Under the pieces are notes generated by a model. That model was not told where the DNA came from, did no database searches, and saw only the letters and a program-made list of their open reading frames with translations. A stretch of 64,000 bases of DNA from Kribbella antiqua (GTDB lineage: Bacteria; Actinomycetota; Actinomycetes; Propionibacteriales; Kribbellaceae): contig NZ_SLWR01000002.1 in NCBI RefSeq assembly GCF_004345665.1, forward strand, positions 372,001-436,000, in the 5' to 3' direction. The position numbers and the translations under genes were made by a program. Numbering within the stretch: position 1 is the stretch's first letter; each line of letters begins with the position of its first letter. Of the stretch, positions 26,837-35,933 are shown in pieces.

Positions 26837-28489
26837 TCAGTTGCCGACCCAGAAGTCGATCTCCCGCAGCGATGGGCTGTCGGGTTTGAGGTAGCCGGTT
26901 TGCCAGGTGTCGTTGTCGACAAGGCCTTTCCAGCGTTGGGCGGGCGGTTGGAACCTGCGGCGGAAGCGCCAACGGTACTGGTTGTAGACGGCCATGATGT
27001 TCGTCGCATAGGCGTCGGCCAGCTCAGGGTTGTCGCGGATGATGAGGAGGTTCTCGTCGTTCGTCGAACTCGCCTTCGGGCCGAGGTTGTGGGATCCCGT
27101 CAGCACCACCGGGTGCGGGCCGAGCGGGTCGACCACGATCACCTTGCTGTGCACCATCGCGAACGCCTTGTCCAGCTTCCGCAGCTCTCGCCGGAAGAAC
27201 TTGGTCGGCTCGTCGACGGCCGCCGGCAGTACGACGCCGTAGTCGGTCTTGTCCCGGTTCTGCTGGGAGAACAGCTCGACCGGGCTCTTCGTCGTACTCG
27301 GGTCTTGATTGACGACACCGCGAACGTAGAGCCGGTTGCCCGCATGCCCGGCCCTGGACAGCTCGATGATCGCGTTCAGCAACGTCTCGCGCGGCCCGGG
27401 ATTGAACATCAGGAACAAGACCGCGCGCTCGGCGCCCATGACGATCTCCCGTGCGTCGGCAAGATCCACCCGGCCGGTCGTGGGCGTGAACCACAAGCGG
27501 CCGACCGCATGGTCACGAGACCGGCTGTTGCTGTCGCGCAGAGTCTGGGGCGTCGTGTCGCCCGCGTCACGCAGTAGATCCCATTGCTTGCGGTACTCCC
27601 CCGCCATCCCGGCGTCGTCGATCAGCACCGAGTTGTTGGCCTGCGTACACAACCCGGTCTTGGTCCAGTTCTGGCTGCCGGTCCACACCCACCGAGGCTT
27701 GTCGTCCTCATCGCACACGACCAGGAACTTGTTGTGACCCAGCGCCCGCGGCGAGAGCATCCGATGGTGCAGCTCGACCTTGCCATCGAGTTCGGCCCGC
27801 GCCTCGGCGTTCTGATCCAGCCCCTTCTTCTTCACACTTCCATTCGCCAGTACGACGTGCGCCCGGTCACCGAGCTTGATCAGGCCGGCGATCAGCTGTG
27901 GATCGTCCAGCTCGTACAAAACGGCGTACACGTGCTGCTTCCGGGCGGCCGCGGTGTCCAGCAGAGTGAAAAGACGCTCACCGAGCGGACCGGCCAAGTA
28001 GTCGCGGAACTTGTCGTCCGGGGTCGCGATGACCTCCGTCAGCCTGGCGTTCTGCAGATCGTGATCGGTCGTACCCAGCCGGCGTGACACCCACTGCGAC
28101 GCCACGATTCCACGGTTGAAGACGACCTCGATCCCGCCGGTCATCGCATGGCTGAGCGTCACCTCGGGCGTCCACTCGCTGGCCGCCCCAGGGTCGGGCT
28201 TCAGGTTCGCCTTGTCCGGGCCGACCATCGCCAGCACCCGGTAGGCCAGCCGGTCGCCGGGGTTCGCCATGTAGTCGGTCCACTGGTACTTCTGGATCGG
28301 CCAGTTCGTCGACGCCCGCCGCTCACCGTCTTTGGCCGTGTCGTCCTCGAACCCGACCCACGTACTGACAACCTCTTCCACCCCGTTACGCCGCCGCAGC
28401 AGCGCGAACCCCCGGCACCCGGCGATGAACCCCTCCGGCTTCCACGCCACGAAAACATCGTCACCGTTGTGATGAACCCGAACCTTCAT
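26837..28489 (-). CDS. Phospholipase D-like protein
   Basis: A 550-residue protein with two HKD-type half-sites: HNKFLVVCDEDDKPRW (His252, Lys254) followed by TGSQN, and HSKVIVVD (His447, Lys449) followed by TGSHN. PLD-superfamily enzymes join two such motifs in one active site to cleave phosphodiesters in lipids or nucleic acids. The first 120 residues are a separate beta-rich domain (VFVAWKPEGFIAGCRGFALLRR). No signal peptide is seen, so a cytoplasmic or non-classically exported enzyme is possible. It is a single gene. Confidence 0.85.
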   Translation of the reverse strand: MKVRVHHNGDDVFVAWKPEGFIAGCRGFALLRRRNGVEEVVSTWVGFEDDTAKDGERRASTNWPIQKYQWTDYMANPGDRLAYRVLAMVGPDKANLKPDPGAASEWTPEVTLSHAMTGGIEVVFNRGIVASQWVSRRLGTTDHDLQNARLTEVIATPDDKFRDYLAGPLGERLFTLLDTAAARKQHVYAVLYELDDPQLIAGLIKLGDRAHVVLANGSVKKKGLDQNAEARAELDGKVELHHRMLSPRALGHNKFLVVCDEDDKPRWVWTGSQNWTKTGLCTQANNSVLIDDAGMAGEYRKQWDLLRDAGDTTPQTLRDSNSRSRDHAVGRLWFTPTTGRVDLADAREIVMGAERAVLFLMFNPGPRETLLNAIIELSRAGHAGNRLYVRGVVNQDPSTTKSPVELFSQQNRDKTDYGVVLPAAVDEPTKFFRRELRKLDKAFAMVHSKVIVVDPLGPHPVVLTGSHNLGPKASSTNDENLLIIRDNPELADAYATNIMAVYNQYRWRFRRRFQPPAQRWKGLVDNDTWQTGYLKPDSPSLREIDFWVGN

Positions 28490-28642
28490 GATCCCGCCCC
28501 CTTACGCGAAACTATCCCTCCACTACAGAACGTTGCCAAGATCTCGATCGGCATCGAGAGTTTTCCGGGCAAGGTGTCGAGTGCGGCAGCTACCGTTCGA
28601 CGCGTTCACGACAGCACGTCAAACCACAGCAAGGAGCATTCG

Positions 28643-29218
28643 ATGCGTACTTTGATCGCCACCGCGTTCGTCTCCCTCGACGGCGTCGTCGAGGCACCCG
28701 GCGGGGAGCCGGGCTACCGCAACTCGGGCTGGACGTTCAAGGACATCGAGTTCGACGAGGCCGCCTACGAGCTCAAGGGCCGCGAGCAGGACGAGGCAGC
28801 GGCCATGATGATGGGCCGCGCCAGCTACGACGCCTTCTCGCCGGTCTGGCCGTCCATGACCGAGGAGTTCCCGCGGTACCGCACGATGCCGAAGTACGTC
28901 GTCTCGACCACCCTGAAGGACGAGGAACTGGTCTCCAATTGGGGCGACATCACCATCCTGCGCTCCCTGGACGACGTCGCCGCGCTCAAGGAGACCGACG
29001 GCGGGCCGATCATCATCCACGGCAGCGCGACCCTGAACCGCAACCTGTCCGACGCCGGCCTGATCGACCGCTACCACCTGCTCGTCTTCCCGGTCCTGCT
29101 CGGCGCCGGCAAGCGACTGTTCAGCGACACCGACAAGGACAAGCAGAAGCTCAACCTCCTCGAGAGCGAGTCCTACCCCAACGGAATCCAGAAACTGGTG
29201 TACGACGTCATCCACTGA
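28643..29218 (+). CDS. Dihydrofolate reductase family protein (RibD C-terminal-like)
   Basis: A 191-residue protein with the RibD_C/DHFR-like fold: RTLIATAFVSLDGVVEAPGG at the start, MMMGRASYDAFSPVWP in the middle, and GGPIIIHGSATLNRNL plus FPVLLGAGKRLF toward the end. Such stand-alone proteins reduce pterin- or pyrimidine-like substrates with NADPH; the exact substrate is unknown. ATG follows AAGGAG at 28631-28636. It is monocistronic between the PLD-like gene (divergent) and an unknown gene. Confidence 0.88.
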   Translation: MRTLIATAFVSLDGVVEAPGGEPGYRNSGWTFKDIEFDEAAYELKGREQDEAAAMMMGRASYDAFSPVWPSMTEEFPRYRTMPKYVVSTTLKDEELVSNWGDITILRSLDDVAALKETDGGPIIIHGSATLNRNLSDAGLIDRYHLLVFPVLLGAGKRLFSDTDKDKQKLNLLESESYPNGIQKLVYDVIH

Positions 29219-29331
29219 CCGCCTGCGCCCACCCAGCCACGCCGTTCGCTGCGGCGGTTATCCACAGGTTGCAAAGTCGTCCGTTCGGCGCGTCGGAAAG
29301 CCCATATGTTTCTGGGCAAAGGAGGTGCTCG

Positions 29332-30306
29332 ATGAGTGCTGGGAATGACGGTCGTGCGAGTGGCCGTGGAGGCCGCCGGCGGCGCGATGACGTGGATGGG
29401 AAGCGGCCGCATCCGGTGTTGACACCGTTGACGATGACTCAGGCGGTCCGGCTCGTGCGTCTGGCCGAGGAGGCGGTCGCACAGCGAGGGCTGCCGATGC
29501 AGTACGACGGTGAAGGCGCACTGGTGCCGGTCGGAGACGACGGTGTTCCGGTGCGAGACGGCATGTTCGCCGGCCTGGCGAATCTCGCCAGGACAGTCGC
29601 CGAGCTACCGCGCCAACGGTGGCGCACGGCGGTGGCGGCGCATTTCGACCAAATGATCGCACTGGACGATCCGCCGTCTGTTCCGGACGATCTGGAGAGC
29701 GAGCTCTACCTTCGGTTGGTGTGCGCGTCGACAATCAGAGCTGACTGGGCCGAACGCGTGCCCGAGTTCGTCCCTGGCGTACTCACCGCTCCGGCCACGT
29801 ACACCGGCCGCGCGGTGGCGATGCATTTCGACATCGACAGCCTCGGCGTGACCTGGGACGAAGCCGCCCGGCTCGGCCTGGCGAACCTACGCCGTCTTCA
29901 CGACGAGGTTGAGCACGTGCACTACAACGGTGCCGAGGTCACCGTGTTGACCGGCAGCATGTTCACCGCCTCCCGGGCTCTGGTCCTCGACACCGTGCTC
30001 CGCGAGTCGATGCGGGTCGAGAATCCTCCGTTTGGCTGCCTCGTCGCAATGCCGGCACGAGACATGCTGCTCGTGCATGTGCTCCGCGACCACACCGTGG
30101 TCACCGCCCTGGACATGCTGCTCACACTCGCCACCACACTGTTCAGCAGCCGACCTGGCGCGGTCAGCCCGCACGTGTATTACGTGACCGACCACGAGTG
30201 GCACCAGGTGACCGATCACAGCACCGGCGAGGTCCGTGTACAAACCGTCGCCCCGCTCGCCGAAGCCATGCGACGCCTGGGCGTAGACCAAAGCAGCCGG
30301 CTGTGA
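29332..30306 (+). CDS. Hypothetical protein
   Basis: A 324-residue product beginning MSAGNDGRASGRGGRRRRDD, behind AAAGGAGG. After a basic, disordered-looking N-terminus of about 35 residues it appears globular, alpha/beta and soluble. Conserved-looking blocks include LTMTQAVRLVRLAEEAV and VSPHVYYVTDHEWHQVTDHS. No named domain is recognised, and there is no membrane segment or signal. It is followed by a SnoaL/NTF2-like gene on the same strand after 100 bases, and the two share the sequence TGTTTCTGGG just upstream of their ribosome sites. Confidence 0.65.
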   Translation: MSAGNDGRASGRGGRRRRDDVDGKRPHPVLTPLTMTQAVRLVRLAEEAVAQRGLPMQYDGEGALVPVGDDGVPVRDGMFAGLANLARTVAELPRQRWRTAVAAHFDQMIALDDPPSVPDDLESELYLRLVCASTIRADWAERVPEFVPGVLTAPATYTGRAVAMHFDIDSLGVTWDEAARLGLANLRRLHDEVEHVHYNGAEVTVLTGSMFTASRALVLDTVLRESMRVENPPFGCLVAMPARDMLLVHVLRDHTVVTALDMLLTLATTLFSSRPGAVSPHVYYVTDHEWHQVTDHSTGEVRVQTVAPLAEAMRRLGVDQSSRL

Positions 30307-30406
30307 TCAGCCCCGCCGACGCACATCGGGCCGCGCCGTGGCCACTGAGGTGAGCCGGTCCGGCAGGATACGGTCGGACGACGTCTGTTTCTGGGAAGGG
30401 AGATCG

Positions 30407-30832
30407 ATGGTGGCTGATCCGCTGGGTGACAAGGCTGAGCTTGATCGGTTGATGACTGCCTTTCTCGGGGCGTTCGACAACACCGGGGGCCGTCGGCCGA
30501 ACGTCGATGTTGTGCGTGAGGTGTTCATTCCGGAAGGAATGATCATCAGTCAGGCCGGGGCCGGGCCCGTGGTCTACGATCTCGACGGGTTCGTCGTACC
30601 GCGGGAGAAGATCCTCACCGACGGGACGCTCACAGAGTTCTCCGAATGGGAGGTCGCCGAGCGGACCGAAATCCTGGGCTCGATCGCGCATCGCGTCAGC
30701 GACTACCGCAAGTCCGGCGTCAAGGACGGCGAACCCTTCGAAGGCTCCGGCCGCAAACTCACCCAGTTCGTCCGCACACCGGCCGGCTGGCGGATCAGCT
30801 CACTGGCGTGGGAGGACAACGAAGCGTCGTAG
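30407..30832 (+). CDS. NTF2/SnoaL-like protein
   Basis: A 141-residue protein with the cone-shaped NTF2 pattern: an N-terminal helix (DKAELDRLMTAFLGAFDN), a strand, and a final sheet ending KLTQFVRTPAGWRISSLAWED, which is the usual ending of SnoaL/DUF4440-type proteins. Members are polyketide cyclases, isomerases or binding proteins; nothing here selects among these. ATG 30407 follows GAAGGGAG. It ends 12 bases before the PfkB-kinase relic and psuG. Confidence 0.7.
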   Translation: MVADPLGDKAELDRLMTAFLGAFDNTGGRRPNVDVVREVFIPEGMIISQAGAGPVVYDLDGFVVPREKILTDGTLTEFSEWEVAERTEILGSIAHRVSDYRKSGVKDGEPFEGSGRKLTQFVRTPAGWRISSLAWEDNEAS

Positions 30833-30843
30833 CGGTCTGTGGG

Positions 30844-31020
30844 GTGAACAGGTTGACGGAGGAGTCGGCGCGAGGCCGCCGGGTGCTTGTATGCGTGGGT
30901 GATCTGGTTAAGGACGTTGTCGTCGAGGCGGTGGAGGCCGGCCATCGCCTCGCTGCCAGGGTCCTGTGCGAACCGGGTGCCGCGTTGACCACTTACGAGA
31001 ACGGAGCTGCGAGTGAGTGA
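30844..31020 (+). pseudogene. Relic of a PfkB-family kinase (probable psuK), internally deleted
   Basis: An open frame of 58 residues from a GTG joins two parts of a PfkB sugar kinase. VLVCVGDLVKDVVV is the first beta strand of PfkB kinases, and EAVEAGHRLAARVLCEPGAAL is the C-terminal helix. About 270 residues that should lie between them, including the GAGD-type catalytic loop, are gone, while the reading frame is kept. The relic overlaps the psuG start by eight bases, exactly where a psuK-type kinase sits in psuKG operons. It cannot be active. It may persist because it couples translation into psuG. Confidence 0.6.
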
Positions 31021-31930
31021 CAGTGCCGAGGAGCGACTCGTTCTGGGTGCGGATGTTTCGCGGGCTCTGGTTGAGGGGCGGGCTGTTGTTGCTTTGGAGT
31101 CGACGATTTTCTCGACGCTGGGGTTGCCTGCGCCTGCGAATGGTGAGGCGCTCGAGGCCTGCAAGCAGGCGGTTCTCGAGTACGGCGCTACGCCGGCCGT
31201 GACCGCGATACTCGATGGGCGGCCGCATGTCGGGCTTTCGGCGGATGAAGAAAAGCGGGTGCTGCAGGGCACGCGGAAGGTCGCCGAGCGGGACCTGTCG
31301 GTGGCTCAGGCGCAAGGATGGGATGTCGGGGTCACCACGGTGTCGGCGTCGGTTGCGCTGGCTCATGCAGCCGGCATCTCGGTGTTCGCGACTGGCGGTA
31401 TCGGCGGCGTTCATCGTGGGTCCGAAGTCAGCGGTGACATCTCGGCCGACCTCGACGCCATCGCCAACCACCCGGTCATCACCGTGAGCGCCGGAGCCAA
31501 GGCGTTCCTCGACCTGCCGCGAACGCTCGAGTACCTCGAGACCGCCGGCGTACCGGTCCTGGGCTGGCAGCACGACTGGTTCCCAGCCTTCTACACCCGG
31601 TCAAGTGGCTTGCCAGTCCCCCACCGGGTCGAGGACGAGCGGGTGGTCTGTGACGTTCTTCGCTTCCGGACCCGGCCATCCACGGGCGTCCTCCTCACCG
31701 TCCCGATTCCCGTCGACGATGAGATCCCGCAGGAGCGGATCAACGCCGTACTCGCCACGGCCCTGGAATCGAGTGCACGCGCCGGAGTCACCGGCCCCGC
31801 GGTCACGCCGTACGTCCTCGCCAGGATCGAGAAGGAAACCGACGGCCACAGCATTCCGGCAAATCTCGCCTTGGCCCGGAACAACGCCGGCGTGGCTGCC
31901 CGGGTTGCCGTCGCCCTAACACTCAACTGA
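31013..31930 (+). CDS. psuG: Pseudouridine-5'-phosphate glycosidase
   Basis: A 305-residue protein of the PsuG/IndA family, which reversibly splits pseudouridine 5'-phosphate into uracil and ribose 5-phosphate. Family motifs are present: VALESTIFSTLGLPAPANGEA at the start, TPAVTAILDG, GISVFATGGIGGVHRG and LGWQHDWFPAFYTRSSG. A GTG start follows GGAG. The length matches the family. The kinase that makes its substrate is only a relic here, so pseudouridine phosphate must come from elsewhere or the enzyme runs in reverse. Confidence 0.95.
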   Translation: MSDSAEERLVLGADVSRALVEGRAVVALESTIFSTLGLPAPANGEALEACKQAVLEYGATPAVTAILDGRPHVGLSADEEKRVLQGTRKVAERDLSVAQAQGWDVGVTTVSASVALAHAAGISVFATGGIGGVHRGSEVSGDISADLDAIANHPVITVSAGAKAFLDLPRTLEYLETAGVPVLGWQHDWFPAFYTRSSGLPVPHRVEDERVVCDVLRFRTRPSTGVLLTVPIPVDDEIPQERINAVLATALESSARAGVTGPAVTPYVLARIEKETDGHSIPANLALARNNAGVAARVAVALTLN

Positions 31931-32482
31931 TCCCCCAGAAGTGAGTGATGTGGGCGGCCGCGCACACGTTGACGTCGAGGATGTACGGCGCCGCGACGCC
32001 GCACTGCCCGGCTCCGGTACCAGGATCGATGGGCTGGCCGTGACCCATCCCCGGGATCGACCAGGTCTCGACCACCGGCGTGCCGGCGCTGTCCGAGTAG
32101 GTCTTGTGGGTGGCGCCGTTGACGGTCTCGGTGGCGTCCGCGACCTGATCCGCGGAGTGCACGTCGGTCCACTGCTCCATCGACTCCATAAGGTTGCGGT
32201 AGGCAACGGTGTAGTCGGCAGTGCCGTGCCAGATCGACACCTTCGGCCACCGACTGGCCGATCGACCATCTGCTTGATCGACAGTGCCTCCCCCGATCCC
32301 CGGGCCGTGTCCGCCGACTCGAACCAGTTGAAGCACTTGCTCCCGTTGTTGGCCGACTGCTGCTGCGGCAGTACGAGCGCAAAGCCCGCTCGCTGCGCCA
32401 TCGCCACCCAGCCGGGCTCGTCGTCGTACGCCGTCGCCGACTGAGCACAACCCGGCCATGTCGTGGCAGGCCACAAACTCAC
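31923..32482 (-). pseudogene. Broken PHB-depolymerase-type esterase
   Basis: Two frames together encode pieces of a secreted PHB-depolymerase-family esterase. The upstream piece has AQRAGFALVLPQQQSANNGS and KCFNWFESADTARGSGEAL, ending SIKQMVD near 32265. The frame then shifts and the downstream piece continues with WPKVSIWHGTADYTV to AAHITHFWGIS at the stop (31923). The signal peptide and first domain, and the central part with the GxSxG nucleophile (about 85 residues), are missing. It is therefore a relic with a 5' truncation, an internal deletion and a frameshift. It abuts the Ser/Thr kinase gene upstream. Confidence 0.75.
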
Positions 32483-32496
32483 GCCGTCGAATGTCG

Positions 32497-33843
32497 CTAG
32501 TCCGCTGCCGGGGGCGGTGTTGCGCTGGCCTGCGTACCTGTTGACGGAGTGGTTGTCACTGGAGGCTTCGTTGTGGCGGGGCTGGTTGGGCGAGTGCTCG
32601 ACGGGGATGGTGTCGTCGACGGTGTTGCCCGTGTGGTCGGCGGAGTGCTGCTCTGCGTCGGCTCACTCGGCGACGTCGTGGGGGTCGACGTGGTAGTAGG
32701 AGGCGACGACGTGCGCGGCGTCGTTGACTGGGAAGGTTGAGTCGAAGTGGTCCTGGTCGTCCGGGCCTCAGTCGGGCCGGTTGTGGTTCTTGGTGTGGAA
32801 GGTTTCACGGCCGTACTCGGGCTGGGTCCAGGGTTGACGTCGGTTGTCGGGGGCAGTCGTGTTTCGTTGCCGTTGAGCAAGATCCCGGCCAGCACAGCCG
32901 CTGCCGTCGCGAGTACGGAGATCACTCCGGCCAGCAGCGTCTTGCTCCGCATCCAACTCGGCGCCCCGACAGGGCCGGCGTCGGCCTCGGCGTCCAAAGC
33001 CGCCGCAACGGGAACGGGAACGGCCGCGACCGGGCCGGGGTCATGAGCACGCAAAGCGCCCACCGCGATCTCGGCGGCGGACGGTCGATCAGCGGCGTCC
33101 TTGGCCAGCATCTGGAGCAGAACGTTCTCGAACGTCCCACCAAGCTCAGGGCGGTCCAGACTCGGAAGTACCGGAGCGGTGTCGACGTGCTGGTAGAGAA
33201 TCGCCGCCGGATGTTCCGCCTGGAACGGCGGCTCACCGGTGACCAGCTGGTACAGCACGCAACCGAGCGAGTACACATCCGACGCCTTGCCGGCCTGCGC
33301 GCCCCTCGCCCGCTCCGGCGCAATGTAAAGCGTGCTGCCGATGAGCTGACCGGTCGCCGTCAGCGTGCTCGTCCCCTCACCGGGCAGGTGAGCGATACCG
33401 AAGTCCGCGACCTTGACGGTCCCATCCGCCGCCAGCAGCAGGTTGCCCGGTTTCACATCACGATGTACGACGTCCTCCCGGTGCGCCGCGGCGAGTCCGG
33501 CGGCGGCCTGCTCGATGATGTCGATCGCGCGATCTTTCGGCAGCGGTCCGTGCAGGGCGACTTCCTCGGCGACAGTCCGGCCTTCGACCAGTTCCATCAC
33601 CAGGAAGAAGCCCTCACCGTGGTGACCGAAGTCGTACACAGAGACGACATGCGGATCACTCAACCGGGCGGCGGCTCGCGCCTCGCGATGGAATCGCTCG
33701 GCCGCTCTCGGATCCCGGTCGGACGGCAGCAGCAACTTGACCGCGACCGGCCGCCCGAGCTGTTCATCGGTGGCGCGGAACACCTCTCCCATCCCGCCGC
33801 GCCCAATCGAGGGACCCAACCTGTATCGCTTCGCAACCAGCAC
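32497..33843 (-). CDS. Serine/threonine protein kinase with extracytoplasmic Thr/Pro-rich tail
   Basis: A 448-residue Hanks-type kinase. The kinase domain (about 7-262) has the glycine loop GRGGMGE, Lys36, HRDVKPGN (127-134) and DFG (147-149), with a Thr/Ser-rich activation loop. A single membrane helix at about 302-323 is followed by roughly 120 residues dominated by Thr, Ser and Pro, with no PASTA repeats. The tail could span the wall or sense the envelope. GTG 33843 is the most likely start; the longer frame upstream is not kinase-like. An unknown gene is divergent 99 bases away. Confidence 0.9.
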   Translation of the reverse strand: MLVAKRYRLGPSIGRGGMGEVFRATDEQLGRPVAVKLLLPSDRDPRAAERFHREARAAARLSDPHVVSVYDFGHHGEGFFLVMELVEGRTVAEEVALHGPLPKDRAIDIIEQAAAGLAAAHREDVVHRDVKPGNLLLAADGTVKVADFGIAHLPGEGTSTLTATGQLIGSTLYIAPERARGAQAGKASDVYSLGCVLYQLVTGEPPFQAEHPAAILYQHVDTAPVLPSLDRPELGGTFENVLLQMLAKDAADRPSAAEIAVGALRAHDPGPVAAVPVPVAAALDAEADAGPVGAPSWMRSKTLLAGVISVLATAAAVLAGILLNGNETRLPPTTDVNPGPSPSTAVKPSTPRTTTGPTEARTTRTTSTQPSQSTTPRTSSPPTTTSTPTTSPSEPTQSSTPPTTRATPSTTPSPSSTRPTSPATTKPPVTTTPSTGTQASATPPPAAD

Positions 33844-33942
33844 CCTGACACCCGTACCCAGTGTCACCGCGGGCCAACCCGCCTCCCGAAGTCTCACCGG
33901 GCCTGAAGGGCATGGGCCGGCAAAAGGGGGGAACCGGATCTC

Positions 33943-34395
33943 ATGGCCAATCTGGATCCGGTCAAGCTGACCCCGGATCAACTGGCACCGATGCTGCGCT
34001 GCTGGGCAGCCGGCATGTACGGCGTCGAGGCCGCCGTCGAGATGCTGATCGTGCACGCAGCCTGGCTCGAGCGTGACGATTTCCGTCGGCGTTGTGTCAC
34101 GGCCGACGATCACGCCTGGGCGCCCGACGGGACCATCTGCTCTATCGCCTCTATCGACTGGGGTGCGGCCATAGAGTTCGAACCCGATCAGCAGTCGTCC
34201 GATCACAGTGTGCTGCGAATCGCCTGCTCGATCGCCGACGGGCACAAGCACACCGTCGGACTTGGCGCCGAAATCCGGTATCTGGACGCCGCGGCCGTCG
34301 TACTCGTGGTTGAAGCGATCGCCCACGTAGCCGGCTGGCAGGACAAGGGAACGAGTGTCCGGATCACTGGTCGATTCGAAGACGTAGACCGCTGA
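33943..34395 (+). CDS. Hypothetical protein divergent from the Ser/Thr kinase
   Basis: A 150-residue soluble protein starting MANLDPVKLTPDQLAPMLRC. It appears to have an N-terminal helical half (LRCWAAGMYGVEAAVEMLIVHAAWLER) and a beta-rich second half ending with SVRITGRFEDVDR. I recognise no domain. The ribosome site is a G-run (GGGGGG) 12 bases upstream, further than usual. It lies between the kinase (divergent) and the histidine kinase gene (53-base gap, same strand). Confidence 0.6.
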   Translation: MANLDPVKLTPDQLAPMLRCWAAGMYGVEAAVEMLIVHAAWLERDDFRRRCVTADDHAWAPDGTICSIASIDWGAAIEFEPDQQSSDHSVLRIACSIADGHKHTVGLGAEIRYLDAAAVVLVVEAIAHVAGWQDKGTSVRITGRFEDVDR

Positions 34396-34448
34396 AAGGT
34401 GCCGAAGTCTCCACCCGTTCGGTTAGCGTTCGATCAGGGAGTGGTGGG

Positions 34449-35930
34449 ATGGCGCTGCGCCGGACGCGTTCACCGGGGATCCGCCGGCTGATGGGTCTGC
34501 TCGCAGCCGGCCTGCTGGTCGCTGCCGTGACCGGGGTGGTCAAGCTTGGCGAGCCGCACGTGCCGACCCTGAACCTGCTGGTGCTCTACCTGCTCGCCGT
34601 GCTGCCCATCGCCGTCTTCTGGGGTACGCCGCTGGCGGTCGTCACGGCCGTGCTGAGCGTCTGGACGTACGCATACCTCTTCGTTGCGCCGCTGCACTCC
34701 GTGTTGGTGGCCGACGCCGAGAACGCCATCGGGCTCGGCGTCTTTCTCGTCACCGCGGTGGTCGTGGGCGAGCTCGCATCTCGGCTACGGCGGGCGGCGC
34801 TGGTCGCCAAACGCTTGTCGGACGAGCAGTCGGCGCTGCGTCGGGTCGCGACCCAGGTGGCGCGAGGCGTGCCTCCTGCCGTCCTGTTCACTGCCGTGAC
34901 CGAAGAGGTCGGCCGGCTCTGCGACGCGGATCTTGCCAGGATGGAGCGCTACGAACCGGACGGAATGGTGACCGGCGTCGCCGCGTGGAGCCGCGTCCCC
35001 GCCCACTTGGCCGTAGGAGAGCGGTTCGAGCTCGACGGACTGAGCGTCGCCCGTGATGTCCGGGACAGCGGCGGTCTGGTCCGGCTCGAGAGCTTCGCCG
35101 GTGCGTCCGGCGCCATCGCCCGGGAAGCGCAGGCGCTCGGGATCCGGTCGTCGATCGGGTGTCCGATCAAGGTCGGCGGACGGCTGTGGGGCGTCATCGC
35201 AGCCTCCACGACCAGCGACACCCCGTTCCCGGCCAACACCGAGGCACAGATTGCCGGCTTCACCGAGCTGGTCGCCACCGCGATCGAGAATGCCGAGGCC
35301 CGGGCCGAACTGATGGCGTCCCGCGCTCGCGTCGTGGTCACCGCCGACCGTACGCGCCGCCAGATCGAACGGAACCTGCACGATGGCGCCCAGCAACGGC
35401 TCGTCTCGCTCGCGATGCGGCTGCAGACGACTCAGGCGAAGGTTCCGTCGGAGCTGGTCGAGCTGAGCTCCGAACTCGATCAGCTCGCCGGCGGACTGAC
35501 GGATGCGCTCGACGAACTCCGCGAGACCGCGCGCGGCATCCACCCCGCGATCCTCGCCGAGGGCGGCCTCAGCCCAGCCCTCAAAGCACTGGCCCGCCGG
35601 TCGGCGATTCCCGTCCAACTGGCCCTCCGCGCCGAGCCGCGGCTGTCCGAACGACTCGAGGTCAGTGCCTACTACTTCGTGTCCGAGGCGTTGACCAACG
35701 CGGCCAAGCACTCCCACGCCTCGCTGCTGACCGTGAGTACGAACATCGTCGGCGGCGTACTGCATGTCCAGATCCACGACGACGGACAGGGCGGCGCGGA
35801 CTTCACCCGAGGCACCGGACTCCTCGGCCTCCGCGACCGCGTCGAAGCCCTCGGCGGCCGCGTAACCCTCGACAGCCCCCGTGGCCTGGGAACGACCCTG
35901 ATGGCCGAATTCCCCCTCACCGACAGCTGA
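34449..35930 (+). CDS. Sensor histidine kinase (DUF4118-like membrane domain, GAF, HisKA_3)
   Basis: A 493-residue kinase of the NarL/DesK type. Four membrane helices at about 16-110 resemble the KdpD-like DUF4118 sensor. A GAF domain covers about 140-285. HisKA_3 contains the phosphorylated His311 (RRQIERNLHDGAQQRLVSLA), and a HATPase domain covers about 385-490 (SEALTNAAKHSHA, then GTGLLGLRDRVEALGG). It has an ATG behind AGGGAG. No response regulator lies beside it, so its partner must be encoded elsewhere. Confidence 0.92.
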   Translation: MALRRTRSPGIRRLMGLLAAGLLVAAVTGVVKLGEPHVPTLNLLVLYLLAVLPIAVFWGTPLAVVTAVLSVWTYAYLFVAPLHSVLVADAENAIGLGVFLVTAVVVGELASRLRRAALVAKRLSDEQSALRRVATQVARGVPPAVLFTAVTEEVGRLCDADLARMERYEPDGMVTGVAAWSRVPAHLAVGERFELDGLSVARDVRDSGGLVRLESFAGASGAIAREAQALGIRSSIGCPIKVGGRLWGVIAASTTSDTPFPANTEAQIAGFTELVATAIENAEARAELMASRARVVVTADRTRRQIERNLHDGAQQRLVSLAMRLQTTQAKVPSELVELSSELDQLAGGLTDALDELRETARGIHPAILAEGGLSPALKALARRSAIPVQLALRAEPRLSERLEVSAYYFVSEALTNAAKHSHASLLTVSTNIVGGVLHVQIHDDGQGGADFTRGTGLLGLRDRVEALGGRVTLDSPRGLGTTLMAEFPLTDS

Positions 35931-35933
35931 TCG

